A stretch of 64,000 bases of DNA from Phenylobacterium aquaticum. GTDB lineage: Bacteria > Pseudomonadota > Alphaproteobacteria > Caulobacterales > Caulobacteraceae. The stretch spans positions 62,001 through 126,000 of the forward strand of contig NZ_JALDPT010000009.1 in the NCBI RefSeq assembly GCF_022695515.1. The letters run 5' to 3'. This document shows positions 1 through 8,201 of this stretch, piece after piece. Below the pieces are notes generated by a model. That model was not told the origin of the DNA, did not search any database, and was given only the letters and a program-made list of their open reading frames with translations. The number at the start of each line of letters is the position of its first letter. Position 1 is the stretch's first letter. The position numbers were made by a program, and so were the translations under genes.

Positions 1-333
1 GCCGAACGCAGCCAGGCCTGGTCCCTCGCCGGCGGCCAGCTGCAGGTGCGCCAGGCCGGGATCACCGCGGGCGACGCCTCGCTGGGGGCCCAGGCCGGCA
101 AGCTCACCCTCGACGGCGACGGCTACCTCACCGGCGATCTCGACGTGACGGTGCGCAACGGACCCCAGGCCATGGCCGCCCTGGCCGGCGCCGGCCTGGT
201 CCCGCCGGAATCGGCTCTGGCCGCCGCCGCGGTCATGGCCGCCCGTCCCGACGGCCGCCTGCCGCTGACCTTCCAGGCCGGCCAGACGACGCTGGGCCCG
301 GTCGCCCTGGCGCCGGCGCCCAAGCTCTGGTGA
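1..333 (+). CDS. C-terminal fragment of a DUF2125-family protein
   Basis: The reading frame is open from the first base and ends at TGA 331-333, so only the last 110 residues are present and the true start lies outside the window. The visible part has beta-rich repeats and ends in a PVALAPAPKLW-like tail. That tail resembles the C-termini of alphaproteobacterial DUF2125 proteins, which are predicted secreted or membrane-anchored proteins of unknown role. In related genomes this family often sits near prephenate dehydrogenase genes, and here tyrC lies 11 kb away. The family call rests on the tail pattern only. Confidence 0.6.
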   Translation, partial: AERSQAWSLAGGQLQVRQAGITAGDASLGAQAGKLTLDGDGYLTGDLDVTVRNGPQAMAALAGAGLVPPESALAAAAVMAARPDGRLPLTFQAGQTTLGPVALAPAPKLW

Positions 334-346
334 CGGCCCCTCGCCC

Positions 347-1597
347 TCACCCGAACGGCTTGTCGAGGCTCGGCGGCGGGACCGAAAACCACTTCGGGCC
401 GGCCTCGGTCATGTGGAAGCAGTCCTCCAGCCGGACGCCGAACGATCCGGGAATGTAGATCCCCGGCTCGTTGGAGAAGCACATGCCGGGCGCGAGCGGC
501 GTGGTCTCGCCATGGACCAGATTGACCGGCTCGTGGCCGTCCAGGCCGATGCCGTGGCCGGTGCGGTGCGACAGGCCGGGCAGCCTGTAGCGGGGTCCGT
601 AGCCCAGGCTCTCGTAATAGGCGCGGACGGCGTCATCGACCGAACCGGCCGGCGCCCCCACCCTGGCGGCGGCGAAGGCGATCTCCTGGCCGCGGTGGAC
701 CTCGTTCCAGACCTTGCGCTGGGCGGCGGTGGGCTCGCCGAACACGAAAGTCCGCGAGATGTCGGACTGATAGCCCTCGACCGTGCAGCCGCAGTCCATC
801 AGCACCACCTCGCCCTCGCGGACGATCTGCGGCTTGCCCGAGCCGTGCGGATAGGCCGCCGCCTCGCCCAGCAGGATCAGGTTGAACTCCACTTCGCCGC
901 CGAGCGCGCGGGTGGCGCCGACCATGATGGCGTCGATGTCGCCGCGGGTCATGCCGGCCCGGATCCGCGGGTAGGTGTAGCGATAGGCGGCGATGGTGAT
1001 GTCGCTGGCCAGCTGCATCAGGGCCAGTTCGTGCTCGGTCTTGATCATCCGTACGCCGCGGGTCACGGCCGCCCCGTTGCGCACGCTGGCGCCCGGCAGG
1101 GCCTTCTGCAGGGCGTCGACGATGAAGAAGCGCACCGTCTCCTCCACCCCGATGACGCCGCCCGCCAGCTTCTTCTCGGTCAGCCAGCCGGCCACCACCG
1201 CCAGCGGGTTCTCGTCCTCCTGCCACACCCGCACCTCGCCGGGGACCGCCAGGCTCTCGCGCACCGACGGCTCCTCGAAGTGCGGGGTGACGATCAGGAC
1301 GTCGCCCTCAACGGGGATGACGCAGGCGGTCATCCGCTCGCTGCGGCTCCAGCGGACCCCGGTGAAATAGATGAGCGACGAGCCCGGCTCCATCAGCAGG
1401 GCCGAGATCCCCTTGGCCCGCATCAGGGCCTGGGCCCGCGCGATCCGCGCCTGGCGCTCGGCCGGGCTGATCGGGACGACGCCTGCGGTCATCGGCTTCA
1501 GGTCCGGCGCCGGCTGCGCCTGGGCCGCCCCGGCCGCCAGGGCGAGGCCCGCCCCGGACGCCCATCCCAGAAATCTGCGTCGATCCGTCTGAATCAT
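347..1597 (-). CDS. Secreted M24-family Xaa-Pro aminopeptidase-like protein
   Basis: A 416-residue metallopeptidase of the pita-bread fold (M24, aminopeptidase P/prolidase group). The N-terminus carries a twin-arginine type export signal (RRRFLGWASGAGLALAAG, then AQA), so the enzyme is expected in the periplasm. The C-terminal catalytic domain shows the metal ligands in order: two Asp in MDCGCTVEGYQSDISRTF, His in HRTGHGIG, Glu in SNEPGIYIPG and Glu in VRLED. The ATG at 1597 is chosen because GGAGGG lies about 8 bases upstream and the signal peptide begins there. The frame is open further upstream, but that extension is arginine-rich shadow sequence overlapping the divergent M23 gene. Substrate unknown; some family members have other hydrolase roles. 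Confidence 0.88.
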   Translation of the reverse strand: MIQTDRRRFLGWASGAGLALAAGAAQAQPAPDLKPMTAGVVPISPAERQARIARAQALMRAKGISALLMEPGSSLIYFTGVRWSRSERMTACVIPVEGDVLIVTPHFEEPSVRESLAVPGEVRVWQEDENPLAVVAGWLTEKKLAGGVIGVEETVRFFIVDALQKALPGASVRNGAAVTRGVRMIKTEHELALMQLASDITIAAYRYTYPRIRAGMTRGDIDAIMVGATRALGGEVEFNLILLGEAAAYPHGSGKPQIVREGEVVLMDCGCTVEGYQSDISRTFVFGEPTAAQRKVWNEVHRGQEIAFAAARVGAPAGSVDDAVRAYYESLGYGPRYRLPGLSHRTGHGIGLDGHEPVNLVHGETTPLAPGMCFSNEPGIYIPGSFGVRLEDCFHMTEAGPKWFSVPPPSLDKPFG

Positions 1598-1736
1598 GAC
1601 CTGCCCTCCGTCCGCCCGGGAGGCTAGGCCGGATCGGCGGCGATGTCGTCGATCTCGGCGGCGCAATTTGCGGGTCATATTCCCGACCCAGGCCCGCGGC
1701 AGTTTGCCGGACGCCGCCGCCGGAAAGCCCGTCCCC

Positions 1737-2744
1737 ATGTCCAAGCTTCGCCACGCCCTTTTCGCCCTGGCCTTGACCGCCATCCCCGCCGTGGCCGACA
1801 GCGCCCCGGCTGCGCCCGCCGGCGCGCCGCAGCTGTCTCTGCCCATCGCCTGCAAGCCCGGCCAGACCTGCGAGGTGCAGAACTATGTCGACCGCGACCC
1901 GGGGCCGGGCGCGAAGGACTGGCGCTGCGGCGAGCGGACCTATCAGGACCACACGGGGGTCGACATCCGCGTGCCGAGCCTGGCCGTGCAGCGGGCCGGG
2001 GTGGATGTCCTGGCCGCCGCGCCGGGGGTGGTCTCCCGCCTGCGGGACGGGGTGGCGGACGTCTCGGTCAAGGTCGCCGGCGCCGCCGCGATCTCCGGCC
2101 AGGAATGCGGCAACGGGGTGGTCATCAGCCATGGCGGCGGCTGGGAGACTCAGTACTGCCACCTCGCCAAGGGCAGCATCCGGGTCAAGGCCGGCGACCG
2201 GGTCGCCGCGGGCCAGCCGATCGCGCGGGTCGGGCTATCGGGCAATACGGAATATCCGCACCTGCACCTCAGCGTCCGGCATGACGGCCAGCTGGTCGAC
2301 CCCTTCGCGCCCGCCAACGCGACCAGCTGCGATCCTCGCGCGCCCACGGCCGGCCTGTGGTCCGCGGCCACGGCGGCCCAGCTGCCCTATCAGTCGGGCG
2401 CCGTGCTGAACGCCGGCTTCGCGGACCGGGCGCTCAGCAACGACGATGTCGAGGCCGGCGGTCTGGCCGCGCCGCAGCCGACCTCGCCCGCCCTGGTCGC
2501 CTATGTGCGCGCCATCGGTCTGAAGGCCGGCGACCAGCCGCGGCTGACCCTTTTCGGCCCCGACGGCGGCCAGATGGCCGAAAGCGTCAGCCCGCCCCTG
2601 GACCACGACAAGGCCCAGTGGCTGCTCTATGTCGGCAAGAAGCGCCCGGCGGCGGGCTGGCCGCGCGGCGTTTATCGGGCCCGCTACGAAGTCATTCGGT
2701 CAGGCGGCGTCACCATCGTCCGCGACGTCCGTTTCACCCTGTAA
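1737..2744 (+). CDS. Secreted M23 (LytM-type) peptidase
   Basis: A 335-residue protein with an N-terminal signal peptide (MSKLRHALFALALTAIPAVA) followed by a LytM/M23 domain. The zinc-binding pattern is intact: HTGVDIR supplies His and Asp, and HLHLSV near residue 180 supplies the second His motif; ISHGGGWETQYCHL is the usual strand between them. Several cysteines suggest disulfides in the periplasm. Such enzymes cut peptidoglycan cross-links or act as degenerate activators; the full motif set argues for activity. About 140 residues follow the domain without a recognised fold. The gene is divergent from the M24 peptidase. The frame is open upstream, but ATG 1737 starts the signal peptide. Confidence 0.85.
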   Translation: MSKLRHALFALALTAIPAVADSAPAAPAGAPQLSLPIACKPGQTCEVQNYVDRDPGPGAKDWRCGERTYQDHTGVDIRVPSLAVQRAGVDVLAAAPGVVSRLRDGVADVSVKVAGAAAISGQECGNGVVISHGGGWETQYCHLAKGSIRVKAGDRVAAGQPIARVGLSGNTEYPHLHLSVRHDGQLVDPFAPANATSCDPRAPTAGLWSAATAAQLPYQSGAVLNAGFADRALSNDDVEAGGLAAPQPTSPALVAYVRAIGLKAGDQPRLTLFGPDGGQMAESVSPPLDHDKAQWLLYVGKKRPAAGWPRGVYRARYEVIRSGGVTIVRDVRFTL

Positions 2745-2805
2745 GCCGCCCGTCCAAATCGCCTATGATCCGAGGCGCCGCGCGCCGCGCCTGACCGAGG
2801 ACCTC

Positions 2806-3558
2806 ATGGATGAGCCCCTGCAAGTTATGCGGATCGGCTTGGGGGATATCTCCGTCGAGATGGCCTACAGGCCCGGCACGAAGGATCGCTTCACCCTTGA
2901 GGAGAACTGGCGCAAGCATCCGTACCGGCTCAGCCGCCACGGCGAGGTCGCCCGCCGCGACTTCATCGACGCCGAGTACCAGCGCCTGGTGGCGGCCGGA
3001 CAGACGCCGCTGATCCTGGACGCCGGCGCGAACATCGGCGCCAGCGTGCTGTTCTTCGCCTGGCGCTATCCCGCCGCGCGGATCATCGCCATCGAGCCGG
3101 AAGCGAGCAATTTCGAGCTGCTGGTCCGCAACTGCGCGGGACGCGATCAGATCACCTGCCTCCAGGCGGCGCTGGCCTCGTCCGACGGGGAATTGCAGCT
3201 CTTCGACCCCGGCCGATCGACAGATGCCTTTCGGACGCTGGGCGAGGACGAACCTGGCGAGCATGGCCGGTCGCTGGGCGCCATTCCGGCCTATGGCGTC
3301 GAAACCCTGATGGCGCGGTTCGCCGCCGGGGCCGCCCCGCTGCTCGCCAAGATCGATATCGAGGGCGCCGAACGCGACGTGTTTTCCGCGCACACCGCGT
3401 GGGTCGAGGCCTTTCCGGCCATCGCCATCGAGCTGCATGATTGGATGCTGCCCGGCAAGGCGAGTTCGGCGCCCTTCCTGGCCTGCGTCGGCGCCCTGGG
3501 CCGCGACTTCATCAATCCGGTCGAGAGCGACATCGTCTTCTCGCTGCGCAACGGCTAA
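2806..3558 (+). CDS. FkbM-family SAM-dependent methyltransferase
   Basis: A 250-residue protein with a class I methyltransferase core. Motif I is seen as LDAGANIGASVLFFA, followed by the acidic end of strand 2 in IIAIEPEASNFELL. The later KIDIEGAERDVF segment is typical of the FkbM family. These enzymes O-methylate sugars or polyketides, and in alphaproteobacteria they often act on surface glycans, but the substrate cannot be read from this locus. ATG 2806 begins MDEPLQVMRIGLG. It follows the M23 peptidase by about 60 bases and is 10 bases upstream of the YhhN gene, so the three may be cotranscribed. Confidence 0.87.
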   Translation: MDEPLQVMRIGLGDISVEMAYRPGTKDRFTLEENWRKHPYRLSRHGEVARRDFIDAEYQRLVAAGQTPLILDAGANIGASVLFFAWRYPAARIIAIEPEASNFELLVRNCAGRDQITCLQAALASSDGELQLFDPGRSTDAFRTLGEDEPGEHGRSLGAIPAYGVETLMARFAAGAAPLLAKIDIEGAERDVFSAHTAWVEAFPAIAIELHDWMLPGKASSAPFLACVGALGRDFINPVESDIVFSLRNG

Positions 3559-3568
3559 GTCAGGCGCG

Positions 3569-4237
3569 ATGACCGCGAGTCCCGAGACCAGCAACCAGAA
3601 GACCCTGCTCGCCGGCGCCGTCCTGGCGGGTGCGAGCTATCTCCTCTCCGGCCACCTGCCGATCCCAGTGGAGGTCGGCGTCTTGTGGAAGGGATCGGGC
3701 GTCACCCTGCTGGCGGTCTATGCCGCGCTTCGCGCCCGCAATCTCGACGGCTGGCTGATCTGCGCGGTCATGGCCTTCGGCGCGCTGGGCGACATGTTGC
3801 TGGAGGTGGCGGGCCTGACCACCGGCGCCGTCGCCTTCCTGATCGGCCACCTGATCGCCATCGTCCTGTACGGACGCTGGCGCCGGCCCAAGCCCAGCCT
3901 CAGCCAGGTGCTGCTGGCCGCGGTCCTGGTCCCGGCGGTGACGATCACCGCCTACCTGCTGCCCGCCGATCGCGGCGGCGCGCGGGGCGTGGCCTTCTAC
4001 GCCCTGTTCCTGTCGCTGATGGCTGCCTCGGCCTGGCTCAGTCGGTTTCCGCGCCGCCTGGTGGGGGCCGGCGCCCTGGCCTTTGCGGTCTCCGACCTGC
4101 TGATCTTCGCCCGCACCGGACCGCTGTCGGGCCAGCCCTGGGTCAGCCCCGCCGTCTGGGTGCTCTATTTCGGCGGCCAGGCCCTGATCTGCGTCGGAGT
4201 GACGCAGCGCCTGAGCCGCGGCGAAAGCCCTCGTTAA
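3569..4237 (+). CDS. YhhN/TMEM86-family membrane protein (possible lysoplasmalogenase)
   Basis: A 222-residue integral membrane protein with about seven to eight hydrophobic segments, for example LLAGAVLAGASYLLSG, GVLWKGSGVTLLAVYAAL and VAFLIGHLIAIVLYG. The GALGDMLLE and AFAVSDLLIFA segments, each with an acidic residue in a helix, are the usual YhhN signature. Animal members hydrolyse the vinyl ether bond of lysoplasmalogen; the bacterial substrate is less certain. The gene starts 10 bases after the FkbM gene, suggesting cotranscription. Confidence 0.82.
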   Translation: MTASPETSNQKTLLAGAVLAGASYLLSGHLPIPVEVGVLWKGSGVTLLAVYAALRARNLDGWLICAVMAFGALGDMLLEVAGLTTGAVAFLIGHLIAIVLYGRWRRPKPSLSQVLLAAVLVPAVTITAYLLPADRGGARGVAFYALFLSLMAASAWLSRFPRRLVGAGALAFAVSDLLIFARTGPLSGQPWVSPAVWVLYFGGQALICVGVTQRLSRGESPR

Positions 4238-4429
4238 CCATAAATCCACGCCGCGCTCGCCACCCTCTCGCCATCGCCCGAAGCATCCGGGGGCGGCGGG
4301 CCCAGCGCGCGTCGCACCCTGGCGTTTCGCAACACAACCGCCGCAATGGCGCCTCTATTCGCCCAAAGCCTCGCTTGGCTCAGGCGAGGCCGGGGCGCTG
4401 ATTCGAACCGTCAGTCCTCCCAGGTGCGC

Positions 4430-5677
4430 ATGACCCTTCCCGCCTTGATCGCCGACGCCCAGATCCCTCAGGTCCTCGGCCTGTCCCACCTGGCGCAGCA
4501 GGTGTTCGACGAGGTCGACCTGTCGCCGGTGTTCAACACCATGACCGCGCGGGTGAACGCCGATCCCTCCGATGCGGCGGCCTGGTACGACATCGCCCTG
4601 ATGCTGACCCTGACCGGCCAGATCGACCGCGGCCTGGAGATCCAGGCGCTCGCCATGCAGGCCTCGCGCCTCTACCGCCGGGTCCATGGCGACGGTTCGG
4701 CCCTGCGGGTGCTGGCCTTCGTCACCCCCGGCGACCTGATGGCCAATACGCCGCTGGATTTCCTGCTGGAGGGGTCGAACATCCGCCTGGACCTCCTCTA
4801 TGTGGAGCCGGGCGTGGCCCTGCCCGCCGAGGTCCCGGACCATGACGTCGCCTTCCTGGCGATCGGGGAATCCAAGACCAACGCCGTGGTGCTCGCCGCC
4901 CTTGAGCCGGTCATCGCCGCCTGGCCGCGGCCGGTGGTCAATGGCCATCCCGCCGCCATCGCCGGCCTGACCCGCGATGGGGTCGCCGCCCGGTTCGCCG
5001 GCAGCGCGCGCATCATGGCCCCGATCACCCGCCGCATTCCCCGCCACGACCTGATGGCCCTGTCGGCCGGGGACGTGACGCTCGACGACCTCTTGCCGAC
5101 CGCCAGCTTCCCCATCCTGGTGCGGCCGATCGATTCCCACGCCGGACAGGCCCTGGAGAAGTGCGACGACGCCGCCGGCCTGTTCGCCTATCTGGCGCAC
5201 CATCCGGGCCCGGAATTCTTCGTCACCGACTATGTCGATTACGCCAGCCCCGACGGAAAATTCCGCAAGGAGCGGGTGGCCATCATCGGCGGCGTCCCCT
5301 TCATCAGCCACCTGGCCGTCTCCGACCACTGGATGGTGCACTATCTGAGCGCCGGCATGGCCGAGAAGGCCGAGCGCCGCGCCGAGGAGGCCCGGTTCAT
5401 GGACGCCTTCGACGCCGACTTCGCCGCCCGCCACGCCGAGGCCTTCGCCGAGATGACGGAGGCCTTCGGCCTCGACTATTACGCGATGGACGTGGGCGAG
5501 ACCGCCGACGGCAAGCTGCTGCTGTTCGAGGCCGACGTGGCGATGATCGTCCACGCCATGGATAGCGAGACCCTGTTTCCCTACAAGAAGCCGGCGATGA
5601 AGAAGCTGTTCGCCGCCTTCCAGGCCATGCTGCACGCCGTCGCCGACCACCAGGCCCAGGGCGTCCGGGCTGCTTAA
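4430..5677 (+). CDS. TPR-like and ATP-grasp (RimK-like) domain protein
   Basis: A 415-residue protein. Residues 30-80 form a short TPR-like helical hairpin (DPSDAAAWYDIALMLTLTGQ). The C-terminal half reads as an ATP-grasp ligase: PILVRPIDSHAGQALEK fits the nucleotide-binding lysine/histidine segment, FFVTDYVDY the hinge, FRKERVAIIGG the small lobe, and LLLFEADVAMIVH the metal-binding strand. Proteins of this plan are annotated in alphaproteobacteria as RimK-domain or glutathione-synthetase-like, but their substrates are not known. ATG 4430 (MTLPALIADAQ) is preferred over an upstream ATG at 4346, because the intervening 28 residues look non-coding. A REP-like hairpin follows the stop codon. 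Confidence 0.72.
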   Translation: MTLPALIADAQIPQVLGLSHLAQQVFDEVDLSPVFNTMTARVNADPSDAAAWYDIALMLTLTGQIDRGLEIQALAMQASRLYRRVHGDGSALRVLAFVTPGDLMANTPLDFLLEGSNIRLDLLYVEPGVALPAEVPDHDVAFLAIGESKTNAVVLAALEPVIAAWPRPVVNGHPAAIAGLTRDGVAARFAGSARIMAPITRRIPRHDLMALSAGDVTLDDLLPTASFPILVRPIDSHAGQALEKCDDAAGLFAYLAHHPGPEFFVTDYVDYASPDGKFRKERVAIIGGVPFISHLAVSDHWMVHYLSAGMAEKAERRAEEARFMDAFDADFAARHAEAFAEMTEAFGLDYYAMDVGETADGKLLLFEADVAMIVHAMDSETLFPYKKPAMKKLFAAFQAMLHAVADHQAQGVRAA

Positions 5678-5689
5678 CATCTAGACGCC

Positions 5690-5712
5690 CCTTCTCCCAC
5701 AAGGGGAGAAGG
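5690..5712. repeat. REP-like hairpin between convergent genes
   Basis: CCTTCTCCC and GGGAGAAGG form a 9-bp perfect stem with a 5-base loop, placed between the stop codons of the ATP-grasp gene and the convergent flavin oxidoreductase gene. The arm sequence matches the repeats at 33886-34040. It may serve as a bidirectional transcription stop, though there is no clear T run. Confidence 0.7.
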
Positions 5713-5725
5713 AGCAGGCGTGCCT

Positions 5726-6964
5726 TTACCCCCGCGCCGCCAGATAGCGCCGATAGCGCTTGATCTGGCCGCCGCGGCGCATCTGGCCGGCGATCATGGC
5801 CAGGAGCGGCGAGCTGTTCACCGCCGGCTCCTTGCCGGTCGCCATCCGACGCAGCTGGGCGCCGACAAAGGCCATGCTGGCCATGGCGACCAGGGTCTTG
5901 TTCTTGGATTTCAGCTTCGGCGCCACGGGCGCGGCCGTCGCGGCCTTGCGCCAGTGATGGGCGAGGTCGGGATCGAGCGCGATGGCCGTGGCGATGCCGA
6001 CCACCGCCACGCCCTCCGACAGGGCCTGCTCGGCCACCTCGCGCCGGCGGATGCCGCCGGTGACCATCAGCGGCATCTTGGCCAGGCCCTTCAGGTCGAC
6101 GGCGAACTCCAGGAAATAGGCCTCCCGCGCCAGGGTGCGGCCGTCGGCGGCCTCGCCCTGCATGGCCGGGCTCTCATAGCTGCCGCCCGACAGCTCCACG
6201 AGATCGACGCCGAGCTCGTTCAGCATGCCGATCACGGCGCGCGCGTCGGCCTGGTCGAAACCGCCGCGCTGGAAGTCGGCGGAATTCAGCTTCACCGCCA
6301 CGGCGAAGTCCGGGCGCACCTTGGCCCGCACGGCCTTGACGATCTCGACCAGCAGCCGGGCGCGGTTCTCGATCGATCCGCCCCAGCTGTCGGTGCGGTG
6401 GTTGGCGAGGGGGGAGAGGAATTGCGAGACCAGATAGCCATGGGCGGCGTGGATCTGCACCCCGTCGAAGCCGGCCAGATCCGCCTGGCGGGCGGTGGCG
6501 GCGAAGCGGGCGATGGTCTCGGCGATCTCGGCCTCGTTCATCGCCTTGGGCTTCACGAACAGCTTGGAGTGCGGGCCCAGATCCAGCTGCACGTCCGAGG
6601 CCGACCAGCCATTGCCGCCCTGGTCGACCTGCACCTGGCGGCCGGGATGGTTGATCTGCATCCAGACCTTGGCGCCGCCGGACTGGGCCGCCTTGGCCCA
6701 GTCGCGGAAGGGGGCCAGATCGGTGGTCTCCTCGAGCACGACCCCGCCGGGGCCGGTGAGCGCCCGGCCATCGACCATGACATTGCCGGTGATCAGCAGG
6801 CCCGTCCCGCCCTTGGACCAGCGGCGATAGAGCGAGATCAGCCGCGCGTCCGGAAGCTGGCCGGGGCCGGCCAGGTTCTCCTCCATGGCCGCCTTGGCGA
6901 TGCGGTTGGGCAGGGTCGCGCCGCTGGCGAGGGTGAGCGGGGCGAAGAGGTCGGCGGAGGCCAT
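5726..6964 (-). CDS. Old yellow enzyme-family NADH:flavin oxidoreductase
   Basis: A 412-residue FMN enzyme of the OYE / 2,4-dienoyl-CoA reductase N-terminal family. It begins LFAPLTLASGATLPNRI, the usual first strand and FMN loop. It carries the barrel motif GFDGVQIHAAHGYLVSQFLS with the substrate-binding His pair, and the phosphate-binding loop MTGGIRRR near the C-terminus. It lacks the C-terminal FAD/Fe-S domains of long dienoyl-CoA reductases, so it is a single-domain ene-reductase acting in the cytoplasm with NAD(P)H. ATG 6964 is chosen as the family-typical start; an in-frame ATG 13 codons upstream is also possible. It is divergent from a TetR regulator with two operator-like repeats between them. 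Confidence 0.9.
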   Translation of the reverse strand: MASADLFAPLTLASGATLPNRIAKAAMEENLAGPGQLPDARLISLYRRWSKGGTGLLITGNVMVDGRALTGPGGVVLEETTDLAPFRDWAKAAQSGGAKVWMQINHPGRQVQVDQGGNGWSASDVQLDLGPHSKLFVKPKAMNEAEIAETIARFAATARQADLAGFDGVQIHAAHGYLVSQFLSPLANHRTDSWGGSIENRARLLVEIVKAVRAKVRPDFAVAVKLNSADFQRGGFDQADARAVIGMLNELGVDLVELSGGSYESPAMQGEAADGRTLAREAYFLEFAVDLKGLAKMPLMVTGGIRRREVAEQALSEGVAVVGIATAIALDPDLAHHWRKAATAAPVAPKLKSKNKTLVAMASMAFVGAQLRRMATGKEPAVNSSPLLAMIAGQMRRGGQIKRYRRYLAARG

Positions 6965-6989
6965 GGGAGATCCTGCAGGGGGTCGCGAA

Positions 6990-7032
6990 TGTTTACGATG
7001 CAAACATGGCGATAATGTCTACAATGTCAACA
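6990..7032. promoter_or_regulatory. Two tandem operator-like imperfect palindromes between oxidoreductase and tetR
   Basis: TGTTTACGATGCAAACA (6990-7006) and TGTCTACAATGTCAACA (7016-7032) share the pattern TGTYTACRATG--AACA, are both imperfect inverted repeats, and start 26 bases apart. The position between a TetR gene and its divergent target is typical for the regulator's own operators. The second copy covers an in-frame ATG (7032), which suggests that translation of the regulator begins further downstream. Confidence 0.7.
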
Positions 7033-7073
7033 TGGACCTTTCGGCCCGCCTGTGGGACTTAAGGCCATTGACG

Positions 7074-7685
7074 ATGCGACAGGGAACCGACCGCGCGGTG
7101 AGCGAGCTCGAAAAGCCGGCCTATCATCATGGCGATCTGCGTGCGGCCCTGCTGGACGCCGCGCTCGCCCTGCTGGCCGAGGGTCAGGAGCCGTCCCTGC
7201 GCGCCGTGGCCCGCCGCGCGGGCGTCTCGCCCATGGCCCCCTATCGCCATTACGCCGACCGCGAGGCCCTGCTGGCCGCCGTGGCCCTGCGCGGCATCGA
7301 GGGGCTCAAGGTCGCGCTGGAAGCCGCCGACGCCGCCGCGGCGCCGGGCGAGGCGGTGATCGCCCAGGCCGTGGCCTATGTCCGCTACGCCTGCGACCAT
7401 CCGGTGCTGTTCCGGCTGATGTTCGGCCCGGCCCGGCCCACTGTGGAGCACGGGATCTGCGCCGCCGCCCAGGACGTGAAGGACGTACTGCTGACCCGCC
7501 TGGCCCGCGAGGCGCCCGACCGCTTCACCCCCGATTTCGCGCTCGGCTGCTGGTCGACGATCCACGGCCTGGCCCAGCTGGTCATCGAAGGCCTGCTGGC
7601 TGAGACCGACCCCGATCCGCTGGGCTCCGGGATGGTGGAGCGGGCGGTGCGGGCGATGCTGGGGTGTCCGGAATCCCGAGTCTGA
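7074..7685 (+). CDS. TetR/AcrR-family transcriptional regulator
   Basis: A 203-residue one-component repressor. The N-terminal helix-turn-helix is clear: ALLDAALALLAEGQEPSLRA, then VARRAGVSPMAPYRHYADRE, where PYRHYADRE replaces the common LYxHFxxKE. The C-terminal part is a TetR ligand domain with the segment GCWSTIHGLAQLVIEGLL, common in the TetR_C_13-like group. It is divergent from the OYE-family oxidoreductase and probably represses it and itself through the two repeats at 6990-7032. Start choice: ATG 7074 or GTG 7098 is preferred over ATG 7032, which sits inside the second operator. Confidence 0.87.
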   Translation: MRQGTDRAVSELEKPAYHHGDLRAALLDAALALLAEGQEPSLRAVARRAGVSPMAPYRHYADREALLAAVALRGIEGLKVALEAADAAAAPGEAVIAQAVAYVRYACDHPVLFRLMFGPARPTVEHGICAAAQDVKDVLLTRLAREAPDRFTPDFALGCWSTIHGLAQLVIEGLLAETDPDPLGSGMVERAVRAMLGCPESRV

Positions 7686-7695
7686 CACGTCAAAG

Positions 7696-7830
7696 CCCTC
7701 GCCCCGCTTGCGGGGAGAGGGTTGGGTGAGGGGTCCTTGCTGAGACGCAACATCACGGCCCTCGCCCGAAAGACGCCCCGCTTCGCGGCGCGCCCCTCAC
7801 CCTGCCCTCTCCCCGCAAGCGGGGAGAGGG
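7696..7830. repeat. Paired palindromic intergenic repeat (BIME-like)
   Basis: Two GC-rich palindromes, each of the form CCCTC-CCCCGC-GCGGGG-GAGGG (7696-7721 and 7805-7830), face each other. Their inner flanks are also inverted copies: GGGTGAGGGGT on the left and CCCCTCACCC on the right. The element fills the gap after tetR. The same architecture occurs at 33886-34040 and, in frame inside a gene, at 19404-19528. Confidence 0.85.
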
Positions 7831-7861
7831 TTCAAGGACACAAAGCCAATCGCGCGGTCCG

Positions 7862-8122
7862 CTAAGCCTGCAGATCGGCCGCACCGCCGAGCGCCTGGGC
7901 GCGCCTCTGGGCGAGCTTCTCGCCGTCCTTCAATTCGGCGGCCTTGCCGTCCAGGATCACCGCGGGCCCATGCCGGCGCTCCGGGGGCGCGTCGACCCCG
8001 AAGGGGCCGTCCTTCGGGTGGGCCGGGTCGATGTGCTTCTTGGCCTCGTCCACCTCGGTGCAGTTGTGACAGGCAAAGCCGTTCACCGTCACCGGGCTGG
8101 GATAGTCGCCGCCGATCGCCAT
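7862..8122 (-). CDS. Small CxxC-containing protein of unknown function
   Basis: An 86-residue soluble protein without signal peptide or membrane segment. The N-terminal third contains NGFACHNCTEVDEAKKHIDP, where the CHNC pair could bind a metal or act in redox chemistry. The C-terminal half is charged and helical (AAELKDGEKLAQRRAQALGG). I do not recognise the family. The start is well supported: AGGGG lies 8 bases upstream of ATG 8122. That Shine-Dalgarno is inside the 3' arm of a perfect 9-bp hairpin (8131-8153). It follows the nitroreductase gene on the same strand by about 80 bases. Confidence 0.72.
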   Translation of the reverse strand: MAIGGDYPSPVTVNGFACHNCTEVDEAKKHIDPAHPKDGPFGVDAPPERRHGPAVILDGKAAELKDGEKLAQRRAQALGGAADLQA

Positions 8123-8130
8123 GTCGCAGT

Positions 8131-8153
8131 CCCCTGAAGCTGACCTTCAGGGG
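8131..8153 (-). promoter_or_regulatory. Leader hairpin covering the ribosome binding site of the CxxC protein gene
   Basis: CCCCTGAAG and CTTCAGGGG pair over 9 bases with a 5-base loop. Read on the minus strand, the 3' arm contains the AGGGG Shine-Dalgarno 8 bases before the ATG at 8122. No T run follows, so a terminator is less likely than translational control. Confidence 0.6.
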
Positions 8154-8201
8154 CTTAAGTTCGCGCGAACCGGGCCTGAGGTTACAGGCGGTCGAAAATA
8201 T

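Noticed and set aside
4395-4415. GATTCGAACC sequence resembling the T-loop of a minus-strand tRNA
   Set aside because: No anticodon arm, D arm or matching acceptor stem could be built around it; the T stem would have only four pairs.
7696-7830. CRISPR-like repeats
   Set aside because: There are only two facing palindromes with no regular spacers, so this is a REP pair.
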